In this document: positions 6,696 to 13,651 of the stretch, piece by piece
Layout of the letters: each line of letters starts with the position of its first letter
Position numbering within the stretch: the first letter of the stretch is position 1
Source: Roseovarius sp.
GTDB taxonomy: Bacteria; Pseudomonadota; Alphaproteobacteria; Rhodobacterales; Rhodobacteraceae
Reading direction: 5' to 3'
Length of the DNA: 19,222 nt
Assembly: GCA_021767845.1 (NCBI GenBank)
Contig: JAASSQ010000020.1
Span: 1-19,222 of the forward strand
Position numbers and translations under genes: made by a program
Notes under the pieces: generated by a model
What the model was told of the DNA's origin: nothing
Databases searched by the model: none
The model's input: only the letters and a program-made list of their open reading frames with translations

Positions 6696-7340
6696 ATGAA
6701 GACGCCCCAGAAAGACGCCTATACGCTTATCCTAGAGGCCATCGACATGGGGCTTTACAAACCCGGCGATCGCCTTGTCGAAAGCGATCTGGCCGAACGG
6801 TTCGGCGTGTCGCGCACCCCGATCCGCGAGGCGCTTCAGCGGCTGGAAACGCAATCCCTGCTGACCCGCGACGGCCGCAGCCTGATCGTCTCGTCACTCG
6901 ATCACAACCAGCTTGCCGAACTTTACGTGGTCCGGGCCGAGCTGGAGGGGCTGGCCGCCAATCTGGCCGCACGCCATGCGACCGACGAGGAGGTGCGCGT
7001 TCTGCGCGACATGGTCGAGGACGATCGCGCCCTCATGAACGACCCGCAGGCCATGGCCCGCGCCAACCGGCGGTTTCACAAGCAGATCCACCTTGCCTCG
7101 CATAACCGGTTCCTCGTGCAGCAGCTGGATCTCGTGCACCGGTCGATGGCCTTGATGGCGACGACATCGCTGGCCGCGCTTGGCCGACCCGAGGATGCCA
7201 TCAAGGAACACGATGCCATCGTGAGCGCGATCGAGGCCCGCGATGCCGATGCCGCCGGTGCCGCGTTGCAGGCCCATATTTCCAAGGCCTTCGTGACACG
7301 GCTCAAGCTGGATTCAGGTGAGGTGGAAAGTATCGTCTGA
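6696..7340 (+). CDS. GntR-family regulator with FCD domain
   Basis: A 214-residue FadR-subfamily regulator. Residues about 5-70 are the winged helix-turn-helix, with YKPGDRLVESDLAERFGVS and RTPIREALQRLETQSLL. Residues about 78-200 are the all-helical FCD effector domain. Its putative metal-site histidines are visible in RRFHKQIHLAS, KEHDAIVSAIEARD and QAHISKAF. FCD regulators usually sense carboxylic acids or sugar acids and repress nearby catabolic genes, but no such operon is adjacent, so the target is unclear. The ATG at 6696 follows a weak GGGACAGG element. The last 27 bases overlap tail-to-tail with the glycosyltransferase gene on the other strand. Confidence 0.92.
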   Translation: MKTPQKDAYTLILEAIDMGLYKPGDRLVESDLAERFGVSRTPIREALQRLETQSLLTRDGRSLIVSSLDHNQLAELYVVRAELEGLAANLAARHATDEEVRVLRDMVEDDRALMNDPQAMARANRRFHKQIHLASHNRFLVQQLDLVHRSMALMATTSLAALGRPEDAIKEHDAIVSAIEARDADAAGAALQAHISKAFVTRLKLDSGEVESIV

Positions 7341-9209
7341 TCCGTCCTGCCGGATCGGCACCGGCGCCAGGAACAGCCCGTGCGCCGTCTTGTCCCAGAA
7401 AAACGGTTTCAACACTAGTTCGTAAAGCGCCTTGTAGGCCGCGAATGCCCCGAGTGGGCCGTAGAAATGCATGGTCGGCACCCACCACAGAAGGTGTTTG
7501 TGGCGCGGACCGGCCACGGACACTGACACGGCATAGATGATGATGTTGACCACCTCCATCGCCAGGAACAGGCTCCCCATGACTACCAGAAGGTCACGCG
7601 GCACCAGCGGGTCCAGGGGGTGCGACAGACCGAACAGCACCAGCCAGAAGGACCACAGCACCGGCGCCAGGAAAAATTGCGACAGGGCCGTCACGAAATG
7701 GGTCTGAAACCCCCAGAACTTCCAGGCGCCCAATTGCCGGTAAAGCTGCAAGGGCCGCCGCATGTGCACGAGATAGGTGGTCATGTAGCCCTTGAGCCAG
7801 CGGGAGCGTTGCTTGATCCAGGGCCAGAGGCGGCAGTTCGCCTCTTCGCCGGTGACGGTACCGATCATTTCGGTCCGATAGCCGTGCCGCGCCAGCCGGA
7901 AGCCGAGATCGGCGTCTTCGGTGACGTTATGCGCGTCCCACCCGCCGACCTCTTCCAGAATATCGCGGCGGAAATAGACCGTGGTGCCGCCGAGCGGGAT
8001 CGCGAAGCCCAGTTCCGCCATGCCCGGCAGAAGCGTGCGGAACCACGTCGCGTATTCGATCGTGAAGCACCGCGCCAGCCAGTTTTGCCGCGGATTGTAG
8101 TAATCCAGCACGCCTTGCAGACAAGCCACCTCTCGCGGCGCGTGCTGGAAGCGGCGGGCGACGGCGGTGATCTGGTCGGGCTCCGGCGCGTCCTCGGCAT
8201 CGAAGATGCCGATGATGTCGCCCTCGCAGAAATCCAGCGCATAGTTCATCGCCCGCGGCTTGGTCCGGGGCTGACCGTCGGGCACGACAACCGCCCGGAT
8301 CCAGGGCGGCAGGTCGATCTGGGCCAGGGTCTGCCGGGTCAGCTCGTCCTCTTCCTCGAGCACGAGGATGATGTCCAGCAGGCATTTCGGATAGGTCAGC
8401 TGCGTAAGCCTTGCGATCAGGTGATGGGCGATTTCGGTTTCGCGAAACAGCGGCACGAGCACCGAGACCTTGGGCAAGGCTTCGGGCGCGGGCGGGATCG
8501 TGGGAGCCGGCAACGCGGCGTCACCGGCGGCAAGCCGCGCGACGAAGGCGGCCAGTTTCATCCCGATCGAGACCACGAGCGTGAACGACGCCCAGAGCGC
8601 AATGGCCGCGAATACCATCGTCGGGAACACGGCCGTCACCGTCAGAACCGCCATCAGCGCGACAAGGGTTGCTACGAGCCGAAGGCGCGGCCGGCGCCCC
8701 CAGGTTCGACAGCTTTCACTTTCGGGCACGCGCTCCTGCGCCGCCTGCCGGAGCGTATCGCGGTGGCGCAGCGCGATTTCAGCCTGCACCGCGTCGCGAT
8801 GCGCAACCAGCATCCGTTCGCCCTGGCCCGCCAACTCTTGTCCCGGGGTCGAGGTCACCACCGCATCCAGCCCGTCCCGGTCGGTCACCGGCAAAACCCC
8901 ACGCTTGAGCAGCATCCCGGGCATCTCGCCGGTTTGGCGGCTGTCCAGTGCTGCCATCTCGGGGGGCATGACGCACCGCGTCTTGAGACGCGCGGCATGG
9001 GCCTGAAGCAAGGTGTCCGCCTCAGTCAGCCCTTCGGCGAGAAGGACCCGGTCGAGCGACGCATCGCAATGGGCGCGCACCTGCTGCGCCAGCGTCAGGT
9101 CGGACTGCGAGATGATCCCGGCCTTGACCAGGTGCGCACCGACGGCCCCGCCCTTGTCCTTCCGCGTGCGCGGGTGCGCGGGCATCTGGCGCAACTCTGA
9201 AATCCCCAT
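7314..9209 (-). CDS. Processive family-2 glycosyltransferase with extra N-terminal domain
   Basis: A 631-residue membrane protein. Residues about 18-165 form a soluble domain resembling the N-terminal domain of type II secretion ATPases (GspE-N/MshEN-like): KAGIISQSDLTLAQQV, then LDRVLLAEGLTEADTLLQA. Residues about 176-226 carry two membrane helices. Residues about 245-472 are the GT-A catalytic domain: VSVLVPLFRETEI, DAED (337-340) for nucleotide-sugar and metal binding, TEDAD (430-434) with the catalytic base, and QRSRW (467-471), the Q-x-x-R-W motif of processive beta-glycan synthases such as cellulose synthase. Three or four C-terminal helices follow. It probably polymerises and exports an exopolysaccharide; the sugar is unknown. 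GGAG lies six bases before the ATG. No partner subunit gene is adjacent. Confidence 0.88.
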   Translation of the reverse strand: MGISELRQMPAHPRTRKDKGGAVGAHLVKAGIISQSDLTLAQQVRAHCDASLDRVLLAEGLTEADTLLQAHAARLKTRCVMPPEMAALDSRQTGEMPGMLLKRGVLPVTDRDGLDAVVTSTPGQELAGQGERMLVAHRDAVQAEIALRHRDTLRQAAQERVPESESCRTWGRRPRLRLVATLVALMAVLTVTAVFPTMVFAAIALWASFTLVVSIGMKLAAFVARLAAGDAALPAPTIPPAPEALPKVSVLVPLFRETEIAHHLIARLTQLTYPKCLLDIILVLEEEDELTRQTLAQIDLPPWIRAVVVPDGQPRTKPRAMNYALDFCEGDIIGIFDAEDAPEPDQITAVARRFQHAPREVACLQGVLDYYNPRQNWLARCFTIEYATWFRTLLPGMAELGFAIPLGGTTVYFRRDILEEVGGWDAHNVTEDADLGFRLARHGYRTEMIGTVTGEEANCRLWPWIKQRSRWLKGYMTTYLVHMRRPLQLYRQLGAWKFWGFQTHFVTALSQFFLAPVLWSFWLVLFGLSHPLDPLVPRDLLVVMGSLFLAMEVVNIIIYAVSVSVAGPRHKHLLWWVPTMHFYGPLGAFAAYKALYELVLKPFFWDKTAHGLFLAPVPIRQDGSDDTFHLT

Positions 9210-9259
9210 GTCGCCCTCCGTGTCGTCCCCCCCTGGCAGACGACATTGGGCAAAAAGGG

Positions 9260-9296
9260 TTAAGACGGCGTAAAGAAGGGGTTAACAGACCCCTAA
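9260..9296. promoter_or_regulatory. Two CtrA-like boxes upstream of the glycosyltransferase
   Basis: TTAA-N7-TAAA at 9260-9274 and TTAA-N7-CTAA at 9282-9296 are direct repeats spaced 22 bp, about two helical turns. Each matches the alphaproteobacterial CtrA consensus TTAA-N7-TTAA except for one base in the second half-site. They lie about 50-90 bp upstream of the minus-strand glycosyltransferase start. CtrA control is inferred from the motif alone. Confidence 0.4.
9278..9293 (-). terminator. Weak possible terminator after carA
   Basis: On the minus strand, GGGGT-CTGTTA-ACCCC forms a 5-bp stem about 28 bases after the carA stop, followed by TTCTTT. The stem is short and the U-tract interrupted. 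The same bases overlap the CtrA-like boxes, so it may not be a terminator at all. Confidence 0.3.
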
Positions 9297-9321
9297 CGGG
9301 GCGTACCGACCACGGTGCGTT

Positions 9322-10470
9322 TCAGCGATCCATCGACGCCGCGAACCGCTCGAACAGGTAGAAGCTGTCCTGCGGGCCGGGGCTGGCCTCGGGGTGGTGT
9401 TGCACCGAAAAGACCGGCCGGTCGGTCATGCGAATTCCGCAATTCGATCCGTCGAACAGCGACACATGCGTTTCCATCACGCCCTCCGGCAAGGTCTGGC
9501 TGTCCACGGCGAATCCGTGATTCATGGAGGTAATCTCCACCTTGCCCGTTTCCATATCCTTAACAGGGTGGTTCGCGCCGTGATGGCCGTGATTCATCTT
9601 GACCGTTTTCGCGCCAAGCGCCAAGGCCAGCATCTGGTGGCCGAGGCAGATCCCGAAGACCGGCAGATTCTTTTCCAAAATCCCCTCGATCATCGGCACC
9701 GCGTATTCCCCCGTCGCCGCCGGATCGCCCGGACCGTTGGACAGGAAAACCCCGTCGGGATCGTGTGCCAGCACCTCGTCGGCCGTGGCCGTCGCGGGCA
9801 GAACCGTGACATCGCAGCCCGCGCTGGCCAGGCAGCGCAGGATGTTGCGCTTGGCGCCGTAGTCCACGGCCACGACCTTGTGCCGCGCCTCGGTCTGGCG
9901 GGTGTAGCCCTCGGGCCAGGCCCACCGCATCTGGTCCCACCGGTAGGATTGCGCGCAGGTGACGCGCTTGGCCAGGTCCATGCCCTCAAGCCCGGCAAAG
10001 GCGCGGGCCTTGTCCACCAGGGCGGCGGTGTCGAAATTTCCCTGCGGGTCATGCGCCAGAGCGACATGCGGCGCGCCCTGCTGGCGGATCGCGCGGGTCA
10101 GGCGGCGGGTATCGACCCCGCCGATCGCGATGCGGCCCCGCTTGGCCAGCCAGTCGGCCAGCGTTTCGGTCGCGCGCCAGTTGCTGGGCTGCGTCGGATC
10201 CCACTTGACGACCATGCCCTCGGCCACCGGATCGGCGGTTTCGTCGTCGTCCGGGTTCACGCCCACATTGCCGATATGCGGGAAGGTGAAGGTCACCACT
10301 TGTCCGGCATAGGAGGGATCGGTCATGATCTCCTGGTAGCCGGTCATCGCGGTGTTGAAGCACAGCTCGGCCGTGGTTTCCCCCGTCGCGCCGAAGCCGC
10401 GCCCGTAGAACAGCGTGCCATCTGCGAGCGCGAGGCAGGCGGTCGGGCGGTCTTGGGTCGCTTGGGCCAT
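9322..10470 (-). CDS. carA: Carbamoyl-phosphate synthase small (glutaminase) subunit
   Basis: A 382-residue small subunit of carbamoyl-phosphate synthase. It hydrolyses glutamine and passes ammonia to CarB, giving carbamoyl phosphate for arginine and pyrimidine synthesis. The N-terminal CarA domain covers about residues 8-150. The class I glutamine amidotransferase domain has LSNGPGDP (243-250), the nucleophile C275 in FGICLGHQ, and the H359/E361 pair in QHHPEASPGP. The start is the ATG at 10468-10470, nine bases after GGAG; an in-frame TTG eight codons upstream has no such support. carB is not in the window. It is divergent from yqeY. Confidence 0.97.
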   Translation of the reverse strand: MAQATQDRPTACLALADGTLFYGRGFGATGETTAELCFNTAMTGYQEIMTDPSYAGQVVTFTFPHIGNVGVNPDDDETADPVAEGMVVKWDPTQPSNWRATETLADWLAKRGRIAIGGVDTRRLTRAIRQQGAPHVALAHDPQGNFDTAALVDKARAFAGLEGMDLAKRVTCAQSYRWDQMRWAWPEGYTRQTEARHKVVAVDYGAKRNILRCLASAGCDVTVLPATATADEVLAHDPDGVFLSNGPGDPAATGEYAVPMIEGILEKNLPVFGICLGHQMLALALGAKTVKMNHGHHGANHPVKDMETGKVEITSMNHGFAVDSQTLPEGVMETHVSLFDGSNCGIRMTDRPVFSVQHHPEASPGPQDSFYLFERFAASMDR

Positions 10471-10592
10471 GACGTGAGTCTCCGATGTGGGCAAATTGGC
10501 GTATGTCTATGGGTGTGGCCGGCAAGGGTCAAGAGACAAGATAGCCGCCGGCCAAGCCCGCAAAACAAGGGGTTTCGCTGCGTCACCCCCGC

Positions 10593-10619
10593 TTGTCACC
10601 CGCGGGCGAGTTCTATATT
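10593..10619 (+). promoter_or_regulatory. Possible yqeY promoter
   Basis: TTGTCA (10593-10598) and TATATT (10614-10619) are good hexamers, but only 15 bp apart, shorter than ideal. They lie 37 bases before the yqeY start codon in the carA/yqeY divergent region. Confidence 0.35.
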
Positions 10620-10656
10620 GTCGCGGACTTGTGACCACAGCAGGGGACAAAGCTGC

Positions 10657-11115
10657 ATGGACTTGCGTGAGCGGGTGAATTCCGCCCTGAAACGGGCGAT
10701 GAAGGAAAAGGACATGGCGCGCCTTGCGACGCTGCGTCTGATCAATGCCGCGATCAAGGACCAGGACATTGCCCGGCGCGGCGCGGACGGCGAAGCGGGG
10801 GTCACGGATGCCGACATCCTCGCGATCCTCGCCAAGATGACGAAGCAGCGCCAGGAAAGCGTGCGCGCCTACGAAGAGGGCGGACGGCTGGACCTGGCCG
10901 AGCGCGAGGCGCAGGAAATTGCGGTGATCGAGGAATTCCTGCCCCGCCAGTTGAGCGACGACGAGGTTGACGCGGCCATAGACGCGGCGATCAAGGAGGT
11001 CGGGGCCACGTCGATCCGCGACATGGGCAAGATCATGGGGCAGTTGAAAGAGAAGCACGCCGGGCAGATGGATTTCGGCGTGGTCGGCCCCAAGGTCAAG
11101 GACAAGCTTCAGTAA
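10657..11115 (+). CDS. yqeY: YqeY/GatB C-terminal-like domain protein
   Basis: A 152-residue stand-alone YqeY protein, related to the C-terminal tRNA-contacting domain of GatB. It opens MDLRERVNSALKRAMKEKDMARLATLRLI, followed by a two-lobed helical protein with YEEGGRLDLAEREAQEIAVIEEFLP and the C-terminal IMGQLKEKHAGQMDFGVVGPKVK typical of the family. It is thought to act near aminoacyl-tRNA, but its molecular role is not settled. The start is the ATG at 10657 after AGGGGA. It is divergent from carA and convergent with the DUF2244 gene (10 bp between stops). The gatCA genes lie 2.5 kb downstream on the other strand. Confidence 0.92.
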   Translation: MDLRERVNSALKRAMKEKDMARLATLRLINAAIKDQDIARRGADGEAGVTDADILAILAKMTKQRQESVRAYEEGGRLDLAEREAQEIAVIEEFLPRQLSDDEVDAAIDAAIKEVGATSIRDMGKIMGQLKEKHAGQMDFGVVGPKVKDKLQ

Positions 11116-11125
11116 GCGGCGGGCG

Positions 11126-11635
11126 TCATTGCGCGGGTTCGGGGGTGGCTGCCGCGCGCAGAGCCTGCACGATCTCGCCATAGAGCGACTTGCGTTCGTC
11201 TTCGGACAGGAAGGCGCCGATCTCGACCTCGCGGCCCTTGCCCTTGAGCGTGATGTAATGCGCGACCGGCCCGCCGGTGGGGTGCATCTCGGCCTTGGCC
11301 CAGTAGCTGTTGCAATCCCATTCCTGAACGCGCCCGCCGGGGTTGGTGCGCACGAGGTGGATGGTGTCGGGGTCGATCGTCAGCTCTTCCGACATCTCGG
11401 CATCGCGGTAGGACCGTTCGAGCGCCCACCAGATCCCCGCCACCGCCAGAAGCAGGAACGGCAGTATGCCCCACAGCACCACCGTTCCCAGGAGCGGGTA
11501 GAGCGGGATGGTAATCATCGTGAAGGTGGCAAGGATGAAGGCCGCAAAGCCCTTGCGCGGCAGCGAGCGGTGCGGCCAGAGCCTGAGGCGCGCGCTGCGC
11601 GCGGAGGATTCATCTGCGGACCATTCATAGGGCAT
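11126..11635 (-). CDS. DUF2244 inner-membrane protein
   Basis: A 169-residue protein with a charged N-terminus (SARSARLRLWPHRSLPRKGF), two adjacent membrane helices (about residues 30-50 and 52-72, with an IPLYPLLGTVVLWGILPF turn) and a C-terminal cytosolic beta-rich part (ERSYRDAEMSEELTIDPDTIHLVR, then WAKAEMHPTGGPVAHYITLKGKGREVEIGAFLSEDER). This is the layout of DUF2244, common in Alphaproteobacteria and of unknown function. The start ATG at 11633-11635 has no Shine-Dalgarno; a -10-like TAATAT ends six bases before it, so the message may be leaderless. The gene is convergent with yqeY. Confidence 0.87.
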   Translation of the reverse strand: MPYEWSADESSARSARLRLWPHRSLPRKGFAAFILATFTMITIPLYPLLGTVVLWGILPFLLLAVAGIWWALERSYRDAEMSEELTIDPDTIHLVRTNPGGRVQEWDCNSYWAKAEMHPTGGPVAHYITLKGKGREVEIGAFLSEDERKSLYGEIVQALRAAATPEPAQ

Positions 11636-11641
11636 GGCGGT

Positions 11642-11669
11642 ATATTAGTGCCTGCGCGCGGGTTGAAAA
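11642..11669 (-). promoter_or_regulatory. Predicted leaderless promoter of the DUF2244 gene
   Basis: On the minus strand, TTTTCA (11664-11669), a 16-bp GC-rich spacer and TAATAT (11642-11647) are followed by ACCGCC and the ATG. Transcription would begin at the start codon. The layout is nearly the same as that before the HAD nucleotidase. Confidence 0.45.
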
Positions 11670-11742
11670 GATCGCGCGCGGGGGTACGGGCTGCGAAAAT
11701 CCGCCGCTGGTGCTTTTGCCGGCGGGAGTGCCGGAAAAACAT

Positions 11743-12137
11743 GCGCGGAAAGCCTGTAAGCCGGATTCTGTCCAGGGGTTTCCCCCTTGGATGACCATTC
11801 CTCTGGATGCCGTGTTGCCACGGCACCTCAAGCTGCCAACCCGGATCGCCGGGGCAAGGCGCCCCTGCGGGCGGTATCGGTTGCCCGACCGGCCCCGCGC
11901 GCGATCCCTATTCGGCATTGCTCCCGGTGGGGCTTGCCGTGCCGGTCCTGTTGCCAGTCCCGCGGTGGGCTCTTACCCCACCGTTTCACCCTGACCGCGC
12001 GAGATGCGCGGCGGTCTGTTTTCTGTGGCGCTTTCCCTCGGGTTGCCCCGGCCGGGCGTTACCCGGCACCGTCGCCTTGTGGAGTCCGGACTTTCCTCGG
12101 GAGGGGATGCCCCCCGCGGCCATCCGGCCTTCCGCGC
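11743..12137 (-). ncRNA. rnpB: RNase P RNA, bacterial type A
   Basis: The catalytic RNA of RNase P, which removes 5' leaders from pre-tRNAs, about 395 nt. On the minus strand the conserved 5' core GAGGAAAGTCCGGACTCC is at 12098-12081. CCACAGAAAACAGACCGCC lies about 70 nt further on, a GGTAAGAGCCCACCGCGG element follows, and the 3' core ACAGAATCCGGCTTA is at 11771-11757. Helix P1 closes the molecule: GCGCGGAAGGCC (12137-12126) pairs with GGCTTTCCGCGC (11754-11743) over 12 bp with one G-U pair, which sets both ends. A good promoter stands seven bases upstream. No clear intrinsic terminator follows; five Ts occur at 11740-11736. Confidence 0.96.
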
Positions 12138-12143
12138 AAAGCT

Positions 12144-12172
12144 GATCTAGGGATCGCCAGCGGTGCGGTCAA
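12144..12172 (-). promoter_or_regulatory. rnpB promoter inside the end of the amidase gene
   Basis: On the minus strand, TTGACC (12172-12167), a 17-bp spacer and TAGATC (12149-12144) stand six bases before the predicted RNase P RNA 5' end at 12137. This is the best sigma-70-type match in the window. The -35 and spacer are within amidase coding sequence, and the TAG of the -10 box is the amidase stop codon. Confidence 0.7.
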
Positions 12173-12830
12173 CTGGAAAGCGGGCCGCGAGATCGGCCAT
12201 CAGCGCGCGATCCGTGTCATCCAGCGGACCGGTGGCCCAGGGGCGGAACCTGAGCCGGAAGGCCCGGAGGGACAGGTCATCGGCACTGTCGGACACATCG
12301 GGCACGGCATAGCCGAAGCGCCGCGCATCGGCATGGAAATCCCCCGGTGCGCGGCCCTCGGCGGGCCAGACGCTCAGGCCCTGCCGTGCCAGCCTGCGCC
12401 AGTCGAAGCGCGGGCCGGGATCATGCTTGCGGTGGGGCGCCATGTCGGAATGGCCGATCACGCGCTGCGGAGGGATGTTCCAGCGGGCCATGATACCGCG
12501 CATCAGCGCGGCAAGCGCCACCATCTGCGGGTCGGGGAACGGATGGGCGCCGGTATTCGCAAGCTCGATCCCGATGGAGCGGGAATTCACATCCTCCACG
12601 CGGCCCCACCGCCCTGCCCCGGCATGCCAGGCGCGGGCCTCTTCCGGGACCATCTGCCAGACCCGTCCGCGTTCGCAGACCAGGTAGTGGGCCGAGACCT
12701 CGGCCGACCGGTCGCAGAGACGTTCGAGCGCGGCTTCGGCGCTGTGCATCGCGGTGTAGTGCAAAACGATCAGGTCGGGGCGAGCGCCGCCCCGACGCTC
12801 GCCAAAACTGGGCGAGGGATGGTCGATCAC
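12147..12830 (-). CDS. N-acetylmuramoyl-L-alanine amidase, AmpD/AmiD-like
   Basis: A roughly 227-residue Amidase_2 protein that cleaves the bond between muramic acid and the stem peptide, for recycling of anhydro-muropeptides or cell-wall turnover. Counted from the GTG at 12828-12830, the zinc ligands are H24 (VLHYTAM), H127 (GHSDMAP) and D137 (HDPGPRFDW), with catalytic E89 (GIELANTG) and AWHAG at 68-71. The order and the 10-residue H-to-D spacing match AmpD. No signal peptide is seen, which favours a cytosolic recycling role. The start is uncertain: the frame is open to a TTG at 12854 with a GTG at 12851, and no candidate has a strong Shine-Dalgarno. I prefer 12830 because IDHPSPSFGERRGGARPD resembles family N-termini. 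Confidence 0.88.
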   Translation of the reverse strand: MIDHPSPSFGERRGGARPDLIVLHYTAMHSAEAALERLCDRSAEVSAHYLVCERGRVWQMVPEEARAWHAGAGRWGRVEDVNSRSIGIELANTGAHPFPDPQMVALAALMRGIMARWNIPPQRVIGHSDMAPHRKHDPGPRFDWRRLARQGLSVWPAEGRAPGDFHADARRFGYAVPDVSDSADDLSLRAFRLRFRPWATGPLDDTDRALMADLAARFPVDRTAGDP

Positions 12831-12860
12831 GCCGGGGGGCTGGGGGCCCACCAAGCGCGG

Positions 12861-13610
12861 TTACCCGCCGACGGCCTTGCGGAACGGCGCCGGGTTCCAG
12901 TCGCAGGCGTAACCGTCGCCATCCGGGTCGAGCCCCAGCCGGTCGCGCTGCGGGCCGCCGCGCGACAGGAAGTCGATCTGCGCCTGGTCGGGCGAGGCGT
13001 AGGCCGCGCAATTGCGGCGGAACTTGGCCTCGGAATTGAAGCCCGAGCGCGAATAGACCTGAGTGCCTACCGGGTGGCTGCTGTTGAGCGCGTATTGCAC
13101 GATGTTGGGCTCCGACCCGCCGCTGCGCGGCGGCAGCGCCTGCGGCTCGATCACCTTGTACCGCTCGCGGTTGCGGGCGATCAGCTCGGCGTCGCTTTCG
13201 ATCGAGCGTTCGGCGCTGACCGCGTCGAAATCGGTTTCCTCGGAAATGCCGGTCGCGGTGGTCACGGTCTGGGGTGGCGGGTTGTTGGGATCGGCATGGA
13301 CCACCGGCTCGCCGGAATTGGCGGCGCGTTCCTGCAGCGCGGCGCGGGTCTCGGCGGCCAGATCCTCGGCGCCGCTGTCGCCCGAAGCGGTCGCGCCGCC
13401 CGGCGCCTCGGCTGACGCATCATTCAGGGTTTCCGTCGAGACGGTATTGGGCGCAGGCAAAGGATTGCCGGCCAGTTCCGCGTCGCGGGCGCGCTTTTGC
13501 TGCTGGTAGTCTTCGTAATCCCCGAAGCCCACGCCCGCCGCGCTGTCCGGCACGGAGGGGGAGCAGGCGGTCAGGGCCGCAAGCCCCGCTGCACAAAGAA
13601 AGAAACGCAT
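12861..13610 (-). CDS. Lipoprotein with C-terminal excalibur calcium-binding motif
   Basis: A 249-residue predicted lipoprotein. Residues 1-16 are a lipoprotein signal (FFLCAAGLAALTAC) with the lipobox LTAC and lipidated C16. A long low-complexity, acidic, Ala/Glu/Asp-rich region follows (about 35-160). The C-terminal part has two cysteines (FRRNCAAYAS and GYACDW) and the excalibur motif DPDGDGYACDW, an EF-hand-like DxDxDG loop seen in extracellular proteins. The ATG at 13608-13610 follows AGGA by eight bases and directly starts the signal peptide, so I prefer it to the longer frame from 13661. It is on the same strand as the amidase, seven bases or more upstream, so the two may be co-transcribed and both act at the envelope. 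Its function is unknown. Confidence 0.82.
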   Translation of the reverse strand: MRFFLCAAGLAALTACSPSVPDSAAGVGFGDYEDYQQQKRARDAELAGNPLPAPNTVSTETLNDASAEAPGGATASGDSGAEDLAAETRAALQERAANSGEPVVHADPNNPPPQTVTTATGISEETDFDAVSAERSIESDAELIARNRERYKVIEPQALPPRSGGSEPNIVQYALNSSHPVGTQVYSRSGFNSEAKFRRNCAAYASPDQAQIDFLSRGGPQRDRLGLDPDGDGYACDWNPAPFRKAVGG

Positions 13611-13630
13611 CTTGTCATGTCCTGGCTTCA

Positions 13631-13646
13631 GCGATCGTCTGATCGC
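13631..13646 (-). other. Hairpin between gatA and the excalibur lipoprotein gene
   Basis: GCGATC (13631-13636) and GATCGC (13641-13646) form a perfect 6-bp stem with a 4-base loop. The stem can be extended by GGCT/AGCC across a 3-base bulge. No U-tract follows on the minus strand, so a classical terminator is unlikely; it may modulate read-through or RNA stability between the two genes. Confidence 0.35.
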
Positions 13647-13651
13647 AGCCT

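Noticed and set aside
7620..9200. Open frame of 526 codons antisense to the glycosyltransferase
   Set aside because: Gln/Arg/His-rich shadow frame; the opposite strand has clear catalytic motifs.
11719..11740. Hairpin GCCGGC/GCCGG after rnpB as a terminator
   Set aside because: On both strands the T-run precedes the stem and an A-run follows, so neither direction has the stem-then-U order of an intrinsic terminator.
11787..13415. Open frame of 542 codons on the plus strand across the RNase P RNA and amidase genes
   Set aside because: It is antisense to rnpB, the amidase and the lipoprotein gene, is rich in Arg/His/Gly/Pro with no domain, and is the usual spurious frame of GC-rich DNA.
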